39,378 nucleotides of DNA, from assembly GCA_015065065.1 (NCBI GenBank), contig SVQX01000018.1, forward strand, positions 1-39,378, read 5' to 3'. Of this stretch, positions 25,377-32,558 are shown one piece after another. The position numbers and the translations under genes are program-made. The notes under the pieces are model-generated. The model was not told the DNA's origin, ran no database searches, and saw nothing but the letters and a program-made list of their open reading frames with translations. Numbering within the stretch: the first letter of the stretch is position 1; each line of letters opens with the position of its first letter. This stretch comes from Oscillospiraceae bacterium (GTDB lineage: Bacteria > Bacillota > Clostridia > Oscillospirales > CAG-272).

Positions 25377-26774
25377 TTAAATTTCATCTTTTTTAAGGTT
25401 CGGGAAATATCTGCAGAATTCCGCTATCTCGCGGGTGTAGTCCCCTTCTATCTCAACAAAGTGGTGAATATACGGACCGTTGATTATTCTGTCCTCCCAC
25501 TTCTGGAGGTCGTCAAACTCCGCCCAGATGTAAGTGCCGTGAGTCTGCGGTCCTGCAACCGTCTTGCACGCACCTGCGAGGATGCTGTAATCGCCGTCCT
25601 CCTGATCTATACGCGCGACCGTGTAAGTGCCGTCCTTACCTCTGAACCACTCGCGCTGATTTACAAGACGAGCGGGAGAGTCGGGAGCCTTCTGAGACAG
25701 CGGGAAGGGTCCGCAGTGCCAAAGCAGCTCGGCGTTGGGGTTTTCGGGATGGCGGACGGTAAACTCACCAAGGAAGGGGCGCTTCTCGCCAAGTGATGCA
25801 GATTCAAGCAGCACCATAGTCAGCGCACAGTGCATATCGCTCTCACAGCTTACGATATAGCCGAGGTCGTTGAGGATTCCGTATACCGCGCAGGGTGCAA
25901 GTCCGTCAAACATAACTGGCGTCGCCGTCCAGCACTCGGCAGAGATGATATCCACCTTGAACTCCTCGAAAAGTCCGATATAAGTCACAACAAGGCAAGC
26001 CATACGCTCAAGATACTGCGGTGTAAGGTCGTCCATTTGGTAATTGTCCTTAAACACCTGCACAAAATGCGCGATGTCCTCCTGCTTTTCTTCCTTTGCC
26101 TTCAGGAATCTGTCCTGAAGAACCGCCATATTGATGGGAACGATACGCAGACCGAAGCGTTCCATCAGTTGTCCCTCGTTCCATATTACCGAATAGAAGG
26201 GCGCAGGACGCGCTCCCACCTGACCGATACGCAGATTTGTAAAATTCTTGACCATGCACGCAACGCGGACGAAGCGCTCAAAGCCCTCGCGGAAGGTATC
26301 CGACTCCACTCTGCAGCAGGGTACGTGAGAGAACGGAATATGATACCGCTGGAACTGACGGGAAACACCGAAAAGACCGCACTGCGAGTCGGTGGGGCGC
26401 ATACCGTCAACGTAAAATTCGTCGTCAAGAGGTGCCCACAGGCAGAACGGCTTTCCAAGCATCTTTGCGATATCTGCCGCAGCCTCCTCGTTACCGAAGT
26501 TGCAGTTTATCATAAACACCGCGTCAACACCCGCTTCGCGGAATCTCGCAACGGCGTCAGCCGAAGAAGCGTCGTCAAAGATTAGGTCGCCGATACCAAG
26601 ACCCTCCGTATCCACGAAGCTAACGTGAGGGGCCGTAAAATTCTCTTTTATGTACTTTACGAACCTATGTCCTCTTTCCTCCGCGGATACCCACGTAAGG
26701 AAGGTCTTTGCGGGACGCGGGGTGGCATTTCTTCGCATAGGCAGCAAGCCTATTTTGATATTATGATCCAACAT
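25377..26774 (-). CDS. L-fucose/L-arabinose isomerase-like protein
   Basis: This 465-residue protein begins the operon, behind a strong AAGGAGG. It shows the FucI/AraA-like layout: an N-terminal Rossmann-like part (VDTEGLGIGDLIFDD, AGVDAVFMINCNFGNEEAAADIAK, FCLWAPLDDEF), a central region (IGQVGARPAPFYSVIWNE, SAECWTATP with a metal-type Glu) and a C-terminal barrel (SCESDMHCALTMVLLESA with Glu-Asp-His, LWHCGPFP with His). Such enzymes use Mn2+ to interconvert aldoses and ketoses. It differs from true FucI, which is near 590 residues, so substrate may be a deoxy-hexose, a pentose or an unusual sugar. Aldose epimerase, two kinases and an aldolase follow it. Confidence 0.87.
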   Translation of the reverse strand: MLDHNIKIGLLPMRRNATPRPAKTFLTWVSAEERGHRFVKYIKENFTAPHVSFVDTEGLGIGDLIFDDASSADAVARFREAGVDAVFMINCNFGNEEAAADIAKMLGKPFCLWAPLDDEFYVDGMRPTDSQCGLFGVSRQFQRYHIPFSHVPCCRVESDTFREGFERFVRVACMVKNFTNLRIGQVGARPAPFYSVIWNEGQLMERFGLRIVPINMAVLQDRFLKAKEEKQEDIAHFVQVFKDNYQMDDLTPQYLERMACLVVTYIGLFEEFKVDIISAECWTATPVMFDGLAPCAVYGILNDLGYIVSCESDMHCALTMVLLESASLGEKRPFLGEFTVRHPENPNAELLWHCGPFPLSQKAPDSPARLVNQREWFRGKDGTYTVARIDQEDGDYSILAGACKTVAGPQTHGTYIWAEFDDLQKWEDRIINGPYIHHFVEIEGDYTREIAEFCRYFPNLKKDEI

Positions 26775-26932
26775 AAAAAAGCCTCCTTATAATTTGTACC
26801 TTCATTATAGCAGAAACCGTCGTATTTTAAAATGTTAAAAAAGATTTAATTTTTGTCAAAAACGATACTTTTTGCTCCCCGATATGTTACAATATACGCA
26901 GACGTCGATCTTACAAGCTCGGAGGTGCGTTT
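26775..26932. promoter_or_regulatory. divergent promoter region between the catabolic operon and its AraC regulator
   Basis: For the minus-strand operon, a perfect TATAAT (26814-26819 on the plus strand as ATTATA) lies 40 bp before the ATG, but the -35 position 17 bp away is AT-rich without a TTGACA match, as expected for an activator-dependent promoter. On the plus strand a TACAAT at about 26888-26893 is a possible -10 for the AraC gene, again with a poor -35. The AT-rich centre (26820-26870) is where the regulator would most likely bind. Confidence 0.55.
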
Positions 26933-27778
26933 ATGAAGGTAATTCCCTTTGAAACTCTTTACAGCACGGAGTTTTTTATCAGCGAGCCTATGTCAAAGCC
27001 CCAAAACTGGGCAACTCGCGGCAATATTTACAACGCCATCGGCAAGCCAAAGGTGTCACACACCCTGCTGTGGTTCAAAAACTGCTCTGGCGTCATCACG
27101 GATAGCAAGAAAAACGTTATCACCGTAGAGAAAAATCAGCTTGCATACATGGCGAAGGGTATTGAATACGTGGTAGAATTCAAGGACACTGCGCCCGAAG
27201 GCGAGGACACCGTGGTAATTCATTTTCAGATGACGGACAAAAGCGGTCACGATATCGCCCCTACCCTCACACCCGTTGTTTGTATAAAAAAGGTAGAGGC
27301 GAGTATCGGACTTGCCATTGATATGCTGGCGGAGGAATTCCGCAAAAACGTAGTATGCACGCCCGAGGTCTGTTCGGTAATTTATAAAATTCTTGCCGAG
27401 ATTGCGCGCAAGCAGAAGCGTCGCTCCACTAAAAATAAATTTGCCTGCATCCGAACAGGTATCGAGCTGCTTGAGCAGGACAGCGACATGAGCATTTCGG
27501 ACATTGCCCGCGCCTGCGGTGTCAGTGAGTGCTATTTCAGGCGGCTTTTCCGCGAGTACAGCGGCGAAAACCCTATTGATTTCCGTCAGCATCACCGCAT
27601 TGAGCGTGCCAAGCAGCTGCTTTTATCGGACGAGCAATTATCCGTTGGAGAGGTGGCGACCGAGCTACATTTTGCCGACATATACCACTTCAGCAAGACG
27701 TTCAAAAAATACGTGGGACAGTCCCCGAGCGCATTTGTAAGCATGGAAAAATATTCGTTGGAGGACAAGGAAATATGA
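26933..27778 (+). CDS. AraC-family transcriptional regulator
   Basis: This 281-residue protein has an N-terminal effector-type domain (residues ~1-150, cupin-like spacing not clear) and a C-terminal double helix-turn-helix: MSISDIARACGVSECYFRRLFREYSG with the first helix-turn-helix, and LSVGEVATELHFADIYHFSKTFKKYVGQSPSAF with the family signature. The start follows GGAGG. It is divergent from the nine-gene operon, the usual position for a sugar-responsive activator. Its last four bases overlap the start of tag (ATGA), so the two are co-translated. Confidence 0.92.
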   Translation: MKVIPFETLYSTEFFISEPMSKPQNWATRGNIYNAIGKPKVSHTLLWFKNCSGVITDSKKNVITVEKNQLAYMAKGIEYVVEFKDTAPEGEDTVVIHFQMTDKSGHDIAPTLTPVVCIKKVEASIGLAIDMLAEEFRKNVVCTPEVCSVIYKILAEIARKQKRRSTKNKFACIRTGIELLEQDSDMSISDIARACGVSECYFRRLFREYSGENPIDFRQHHRIERAKQLLLSDEQLSVGEVATELHFADIYHFSKTFKKYVGQSPSAFVSMEKYSLEDKEI

Positions 27779-28326
27779 CGGTCAGCCGTTGCCGCTGGTG
27801 CAATTTAAAAAATCCGATCTACGTAAAATATCACGACGGGGAATGGGGCACACTTCGCACCGACGACGCATATCTGTTTGAGATGCTTTTGCTCGAATCC
27901 TTTCAATCGGGGCTTTCGTGGGAGTGTGTGCTTAACAAGCGCGAAGCATTTCGTCGCGCATTTGACGGCTTTGACGCACAAAAAATATCGGAGTACACAG
28001 AGGAAAAGTTAGCTTCTCTCGCCGAGGACAAATCCATCATCCGCAACAGACGCAAGATCCGCGCCGCCGTTACAAACGCCGCGATATTCCTTGATGCGGC
28101 TCGGGAATTCGGCAGCTTTTACGACTATATCCGCTCCTTCGCGGGAGATAATATAATAATTGAAAACGATAAAACGTCCTCTCCTCTATCCGATGCCATG
28201 TCCCGCGATCTGCGGCGGCGCGGAGGAAAATTTCTGGGCACAACGGTAGTGTATTCCTACCTGCAAGCTGTGGGAATTATCAATTCACACGAGGACTACT
28301 GTTATCTCGCATCCAATTGCCGATAA
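27775..28326 (+). CDS. tag: DNA-3-methyladenine glycosylase I
   Basis: This 183-residue protein is full length for Tag. It opens CRWCNLKNPIYVKYHDGEWG, with the zinc ligands Cys and His, then LFEMLLLESFQSGLSWECVLNKREAFRRAFDGFD and a C-terminal region FLGTTVVYSYLQAVGIINSHEDYCYL with the final zinc His and Cys. It removes 3-methyladenine from DNA. It overlaps the AraC gene by 4 bp, which is accidental operon packing rather than functional linkage, as tag often sits in unrelated operons. It is followed by a bidirectional terminator. Confidence 0.95.
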   Translation: MTVSRCRWCNLKNPIYVKYHDGEWGTLRTDDAYLFEMLLLESFQSGLSWECVLNKREAFRRAFDGFDAQKISEYTEEKLASLAEDKSIIRNRRKIRAAVTNAAIFLDAAREFGSFYDYIRSFAGDNIIIENDKTSSPLSDAMSRDLRRRGGKFLGTTVVYSYLQAVGIINSHEDYCYLASNCR

Positions 28327-28341
28327 AAATACAGTGTTATC

Positions 28342-28376
28342 AAAATATCCCTCGCCGCACGGTGAGGGATATTTTA
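28342..28376. terminator. bidirectional terminator between tag and the acyl-CoA synthetase gene
   Basis: AAAATATCCCTCGCC pairs with GGTGAGGGATATTTT around a GCAC loop, giving T-tracts in both directions. It sits between two convergent genes. Confidence 0.9.
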
Positions 28377-28382
28377 ATTTTC

Positions 28383-30029
28383 TTATTTTGTAGTCTGACG
28401 CTCCACAAGGCGTCCGCCGCAGAATTTTTCGCGCAGACGGGGCTTTTCGATCTTGCCCGTGGGGTTTCTCGGCACGTCGTCAAAGATTATCTTTCTCGGA
28501 CGCTTATATCTCGGGAGTGCCGCGCAGAATGCATTTATCTCCTCCTCGGTAGCCGTGACGTCGGGCTTCAGCTCGATGATAGCCGCCGCGATCTCGCCAA
28601 GACGGTCATCGGGAAGTCCGATAACGGCAACGTCCTTTATCTTATCATTGGTGCGCAGGAAGTCCTCAATTTGCACGGGATAAAGGTTTTCACCTCCCGT
28701 GATGATAACGTCCTTCTTGCGGTCAACGAGGTAGATGAATCCGTCCTCGTCCTGCATAGCCATATCACCCGTCAAGAGCCAGCCGTCATCGGTAAGAATT
28801 TCGGCTGTCGCCTCGGGATTTTTATAATAGCACTTCATAACGCCCTCGCCGCGCACGGCAAGCTCGCCAACGTCGCCGCGGGTGACGGTATTTCTGCGCT
28901 CGTCAACTATCTTGACCTCCCAGCCCTCGCCCGCGACTCCGATAGCGCCGACCTTATGTATATTTTCAACGCCGAGGTGTACGCAACCGGGACCTATTGA
29001 CTCGGACAGACCGTAGTTGGTGTCGTAATCCTGTCCCGGGAACTTGGTCTGCCAACGCTTTACAAGAGAGGGCGGAACAGGTTGCGCGCCGATGTGCATA
29101 AGTCGCCACTGCGACACGCGGTATTTGGACAGCTCTATCTCCCCGCTGTCAATAGCGTCAAGGATATCCTGCGCCCACGGCACGAGCAGCCACACAATAG
29201 TTGCCTGCTCCTCCGACGCCGCCTGCATGATCCATTCCGGCTTCACACCGCGAAGCAGAACTGCGCGGCTTGCGGAAACCAGCGAGCCAAACCAATGCAT
29301 CTTTGCTCCCGTATGATAGAGGGGCGGAATGCAAAGAAAAACATCGTCCTTTTTCTGCGAGTGGTGCGCCTGCTCGGTTTTTGCCGCACGCATGAGCGCG
29401 GCATGACAGTGCAGTATTGCCTTGGGAAAGCCCGTCGTACCCGATGAAAAATATATCGCCGCATCGTCCTCGTCCCTCAGCTCAACTGCAGGAACACTGC
29501 TGGAGCAGTAGGTCACCATAGTCTTATAATCCGACGCATATTCGGGGCGCTCGTCATCCTCACCCACAAAGAAAAAGTCGGTAATATCGGAAAGCTGATC
29601 GGGCATGAGCGCATTTACACGCTCGGTAAACTCGGGACCGAACACAAGTATTCTGGAATCCGAGAGGTCAAGGCAGTACTTGATCTCCTCGGAGGAATAA
29701 CGGTAGTTCATGGGTACGACGATAGCGCCCGCCTTCAGAATACCGAAATATACAGGCAACCATTCAAGGCAGTTCATAAGCAAAATTGCCACCTTGTCGC
29801 CGCGCTTGACACCGCGCGTGAGCAGCAGATTTGCAAATCTGTTCGCGCGCACGTCAAACTCGCGCCACGTCATCTCGCGGCGGTACTTTGCGTTGCTTGC
29901 AGACTCAATAAGGTTATATTCCCTCCAGGTCACGTTCTTTTCGGGCTGATTGGCGGGATTTATCTCCACAAGACTTACGTCATTGGGATAAAGTCTTGAA
30001 TTTCTTTCAAGAAAATCGGTAATTGGCAT
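28383..30029 (-). CDS. AMP-dependent acyl-CoA synthetase/ligase (adenylate-forming, class I)
   Basis: I start at MPITDFLERNSRLYPND (30029) behind CGGAGGACACC; this gives 548 residues. Motifs are clear: the P-loop YFSSGTTGFPKAIL (residues ~185-200), NYGLSESIGPG, the hinge LTGDMAMQDEDGFIYLVDRKKD, ITGGENLYPVQIE and the catalytic Lys in NPTGKIEKP. It activates a carboxylic acid with ATP to an acyl-AMP and then to the CoA ester. Residues 30-60 give TWREFDVRANRFANLLL and AILLMNCLEWLPVYFGILKAGA, as in fatty-acid and carnitine-type ligases. It is a monocistronic gene with its own consensus promoter, and no beta-oxidation genes are near, so its acid substrate is unknown. Confidence 0.92.
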   Translation of the reverse strand: MPITDFLERNSRLYPNDVSLVEINPANQPEKNVTWREYNLIESASNAKYRREMTWREFDVRANRFANLLLTRGVKRGDKVAILLMNCLEWLPVYFGILKAGAIVVPMNYRYSSEEIKYCLDLSDSRILVFGPEFTERVNALMPDQLSDITDFFFVGEDDERPEYASDYKTMVTYCSSSVPAVELRDEDDAAIYFSSGTTGFPKAILHCHAALMRAAKTEQAHHSQKKDDVFLCIPPLYHTGAKMHWFGSLVSASRAVLLRGVKPEWIMQAASEEQATIVWLLVPWAQDILDAIDSGEIELSKYRVSQWRLMHIGAQPVPPSLVKRWQTKFPGQDYDTNYGLSESIGPGCVHLGVENIHKVGAIGVAGEGWEVKIVDERRNTVTRGDVGELAVRGEGVMKCYYKNPEATAEILTDDGWLLTGDMAMQDEDGFIYLVDRKKDVIITGGENLYPVQIEDFLRTNDKIKDVAVIGLPDDRLGEIAAAIIELKPDVTATEEEINAFCAALPRYKRPRKIIFDDVPRNPTGKIEKPRLREKFCGGRLVERQTTK

Positions 30030-30040
30030 GGTGTCCTCCG

Positions 30041-30078
30041 TATAAAAATACCCTCCGTGCGGCGACGCGCCCGAAGGG
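30041..30078 (-). promoter_or_regulatory. attenuator-like hairpin in the leader of the acyl-CoA synthetase gene
   Basis: On the minus strand, CCCTTCG pairs with CGGAGGG (one wobble) and encloses an inner GGCG-CGT-CGCC stem; it is followed at once by TATTTTTATA and then by the ribosome binding site. It lies between the promoter at 30109 and the ATG at 30029, so it is a terminator-like structure within the leader. Confidence 0.5.
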
Positions 30079-30108
30079 ACAAAATTTTCCGCAATACTAT
30101 ATGTTAGG

Positions 30109-30137
30109 ATTATATCATCCCGCACGAAATTTGTCAA
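30109..30137 (-). promoter_or_regulatory. consensus sigma-A promoter for the acyl-CoA synthetase gene
   Basis: Minus strand: TTGACA, 17-bp spacer, TATAAT, both perfect. The leader to the ATG is about 73 bases long. Confidence 0.9.
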
Positions 30138-30300
30138 GATATATTTAAAATTTAAGCAAAAAAGCCCCTCTCCCGCAAAGGAGCGGACTATCTGTCGAAA
30201 AGATTTTTTTCATTCCCGCGCGCGGCGACATAATCCCCTTGTCTTTTCCACTGTCGGTATGCTATCCTATCCGTACCCAAAAAACAAGGAGGATATAAAA

Positions 30301-31092
30301 ATGTCAAAACAAAAAGCAAGGATCACCTTAGTTGCCCTCGCCTGCGCGCTGGCGCTCGCACTGCCGTCCTGCTCGTCGGGTGATGAGTCAAAGGAAAGCA
30401 CCACTACCACATCCGCACCGCCCGTGCAGCAAACGGAGGCGGCGACCACCGGGGCGTCTGATGTCCAAGATCAGCTCGACGCCAACGACTACTACGAGGC
30501 GGTGATTGCCGCACTTGAAGCCAAGCTGCTTGAGGAAAAGCAAGACCGCTACATATCCGAATACGAGTACGACCAAAAGCTCCGGGAGCTTGAGGATCAG
30601 CTTGCAGCACTGAAAAATCAGGCAAGCAACAAAACGGACAAACCCTCGGCAGACACGGATGCGCCTACCGAAAATCTTGGCGCGGAGGACACCGACACGC
30701 CCCCGGAAAACGCGCCCGTCTACGAGGGAGAAAAAATGTCCTTCCGCTACGGAATAGTTGACGGGACCGTCACCATATACGAATACCTCGGCGGTACTAC
30801 CACGGTAGCGATCCCGTCTACTCTGAACGGTTATCGCGTTACTGCTATTGCCGATTACGCCTTCGCAGGCTCTGATGTGACTGCGGTGGTAATCCCCCCC
30901 TCAGTGGTCAGCATCGGCTGGTTTGCCTTCAACGGCTGTGCTTCCCTTTCGTCCGTAAGCATCCCCGCCTCGGTGACGTCCATAGGCTACGCCGCCTTCG
31001 ACGGCTGTGACGGCGTCACGGTGCTGTGCGTTGCAAACTCCTACGCAAGAGAATACGCCGCCAGCTTCGGCATGAGCTATCAGGTTATCTAA
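30301..31092 (+). CDS. BspA-like leucine-rich-repeat surface lipoprotein
   Basis: Starting at MSKQKARITLVALACALALAL (30301, behind AAGGAGG), this 263-residue protein has a lipobox (LPSC, Cys22), a T/S/E-rich linker, a predicted coiled coil (~residues 64-110: YYEAVIAALEAKLLEEK and KLRELEDQLAALKNQ) and then, from ~residue 150, a short run of BspA-type LRR_5 repeats: IPSTLNGYRVTAIADYAFAG, VVIPPSVVSIGWFAFNGC and VSIPASVTSIGYAAFDGC. Such proteins are attached to the membrane and bind host or bacterial surfaces. The repeat block here is unusually short (about three units). Its stop lies 4 bp from the convergent dehydrogenase stop. Confidence 0.88.
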   Translation: MSKQKARITLVALACALALALPSCSSGDESKESTTTTSAPPVQQTEAATTGASDVQDQLDANDYYEAVIAALEAKLLEEKQDRYISEYEYDQKLRELEDQLAALKNQASNKTDKPSADTDAPTENLGAEDTDTPPENAPVYEGEKMSFRYGIVDGTVTIYEYLGGTTTVAIPSTLNGYRVTAIADYAFAGSDVTAVVIPPSVVSIGWFAFNGCASLSSVSIPASVTSIGYAAFDGCDGVTVLCVANSYAREYAASFGMSYQVI

Positions 31093-31096
31093 AGCA

Positions 31097-32059
31097 TCAA
31101 AGGTCCACTCGACAGCGCCTATCTCCGCGCTCAAAGGCGTTGATATTCTCCACGATTTCAAGAATACAGCGCTCTCTCGCCTCGTAAGCCCCCCACGAGG
31201 CGTGAGGTGTCAGGCAGACGTTTTTAAGTCCGAGCAAGGCTGTAAAAGGATGCTCGACTCCAAACGGTTCAACGCTATAAACGTCAGCTCCGAATGCGCC
31301 GATACGTCCGCCAAGCACTGCACGCGCCACTGCCGCCTCGTCCGTGACCGCGCCGCGAGCCATATTCACAAGCACAGCGTCGCGCTTCATCAGCGACAGC
31401 AGCTCCCCGTTCACTATCCCGCGCGTCGCATCCGACAGCGGAACGTGGACGGTAAGTATATCCGATTCTCGGAACAGCGTTTCCATATCCACGCAAGTGA
31501 AATTCTCGTCGGGCGTGCGCTTGCAGGCGATGACCCGACAGCCGAATGCCTCGGCTATGCGGGCGGTCTGCTTGCCTATCCTGCCAAGGCCGAGAATGCC
31601 CCACGTCTTTCCTCTCAGCTCGTGGAAAACAGGGGTAAGTCGGTTTGCACAGCCGCTCGCGGAATACTCGCCGCTGCGGACGAAATTTGTATATTCATCA
31701 AGATGATTTACAAGATTTAAAACGATAGCCACCGTCATCTGCGCCACGCTGTCGGACGAATATCCGACCACGTTGCATACGCCTATTCCGCGACGGCGGC
31801 AGGCGTCAAGATCAATGTTATCGTAGCCCGTGGCGGTAACGCAGATAAGCTTGGTGCTACCTTCTCCTACGGGCGGAAGATTATGCTCTCCCAGCTTTAT
31901 CTTATTGAGTATCACCACGTCGGCAGAGCGCACGCGCTCGGCGACCTCGTCAGCCGACGTACCCTCGCACACGGTAAGCCGGTGCCGTCCGTTCATCTCA
32001 AGCACGGAAAGGTCAAGGTCACCGCCAAGAGTAGCGGCATCAAGAACAGTTATATGCAT
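31097..32059 (-). CDS. D-isomer-specific 2-hydroxyacid dehydrogenase (NAD-dependent)
   Basis: This 320-residue enzyme has the NAD-binding signature WGILGLGRIGKQTARIAEAFG, the catalytic Arg in VNMARGAVTDE, Glu in DVYSVEPFG and His in LTPHASWGAYEAR. Family members reduce 2-keto acids (hydroxypyruvate, glyoxylate, pyruvate) to D-2-hydroxy acids. Length 320 and the SSDSVAQMTVAIVL region suit a glycerate/hydroxypyruvate reductase-like enzyme, but D-lactate dehydrogenase is not excluded. It starts behind CGGAGAAAACAT and lies downstream of the small Cys-rich gene, possibly expressed by read-through past its terminator. Confidence 0.92.
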   Translation of the reverse strand: MHITVLDAATLGGDLDLSVLEMNGRHRLTVCEGTSADEVAERVRSADVVILNKIKLGEHNLPPVGEGSTKLICVTATGYDNIDLDACRRRGIGVCNVVGYSSDSVAQMTVAIVLNLVNHLDEYTNFVRSGEYSASGCANRLTPVFHELRGKTWGILGLGRIGKQTARIAEAFGCRVIACKRTPDENFTCVDMETLFRESDILTVHVPLSDATRGIVNGELLSLMKRDAVLVNMARGAVTDEAAVARAVLGGRIGAFGADVYSVEPFGVEHPFTALLGLKNVCLTPHASWGAYEARERCILEIVENINAFERGDRRCRVDL

Positions 32060-32084
32060 ATGTTTTCTCCGATGTATAATTTCA

Positions 32085-32125
32085 TGTAAAGATAAGGCAG
32101 GGATGCGTACAACGCCATCCCTGCC
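32085..32125 (-). terminator. probable terminator after the Cys-rich small protein
   Basis: GGCAGGGATG and CATCCCTGCC form a perfect 10-bp stem (32096-32125) with a ten-base loop. On the minus strand it is followed by TTATCTTTAC, a weak T-tract, so it may be leaky and leave the dehydrogenase partly co-transcribed. Confidence 0.6.
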
Positions 32126-32134
32126 AAGCTTGAC

Positions 32135-32332
32135 TTATTCAGCAGCTTCTTCTTCCGCCGGAGCGTCGCATTCGCAATCACATTCGCAATCGCACTCGCA
32201 GCAAGCATCATCAGCTTCCTTTTCAGCCTTCTTCGCTTCGAGCTTCGCCTTAAGAGCGGGAGCGAACTTGATAGCCGCAACAGCAGCGCCTGCAACAGCG
32301 GCGAGAGCTACGATAATACCAACAACCTTCAT
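32135..32332 (-). CDS. small membrane-anchored Cys-rich peptide, 65 residues
   Basis: The product has one N-terminal hydrophobic segment (VVGIIVALAAVAGAAVAAIKF), a basic helix (LKAKLEAKKAEKEADD) and an acidic tail with seven cysteines as CCECDCECDCECD, then APAEEEAAE. The gene has a good ribosome binding site (CGGAGGTAAAACG) and its own perfect consensus promoter, so I take it as real. The alternating Cys-Glu/Asp tail suggests metal or metal-sulfur binding at the membrane, but there is no family I recognise. The repeated tail is encoded by repeats of CATTCGCAATCGCA-like sequence, so it may have grown by slippage. Confidence 0.8.
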   Translation of the reverse strand: MKVVGIIVALAAVAGAAVAAIKFAPALKAKLEAKKAEKEADDACCECDCECDCECDAPAEEEAAE

Positions 32333-32365
32333 TCGTTTTACCTCCGTTTAGTATTGTTCAAACTC

Positions 32366-32394
32366 ATTATATTCGACTTTTTCCCCGTTGTCAA
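32366..32394 (-). promoter_or_regulatory. consensus sigma-A promoter for the Cys-rich small protein
   Basis: Minus strand: TTGACA, 17-bp spacer, TATAAT. It sits 34 bp from the ATG at 32332. Confidence 0.9.
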
Positions 32395-32456
32395 TAGTTT
32401 TTCTGTTAATTTTTTTGCCGTCGGTCGAAAAATGTCTGAATTATTGTCCCTTCTTA

Positions 32457-32485
32457 TTGACTTTAAAGTAAAAAAATGCTATAAT
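32457..32485 (+). promoter_or_regulatory. sigma-A promoter for the phosphosugar mutase gene
   Basis: TTGACT, 17-bp spacer, TATAAT; one mismatch in the -35. It lies 73 bp before the ATG at 32559. Confidence 0.85.
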
Positions 32486-32558
32486 TCAATCAGCAATCGT
32501 TAATAGTATTGCTTTCTACTTAGGCAAAAATACAATTATTTCATATTTGGAGGATATT

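Noticed and set aside
16552..26774. Sulfoquinovose (sulfoglycolysis) operon
   Set aside because: The PfkB kinase GGGP motif and isomerase-kinase-aldolase order recall it, but there is no sulfoquinovosidase, sulfolactaldehyde reductase or sulfonate exporter, and IolB-like and FGGY genes have no place in it.
28051..30300. Mobile element around the lone acyl-CoA synthetase gene
   Set aside because: No transposase, integrase, flanking direct repeat or composition break is seen; convergent terminators and its own promoter explain the isolation.
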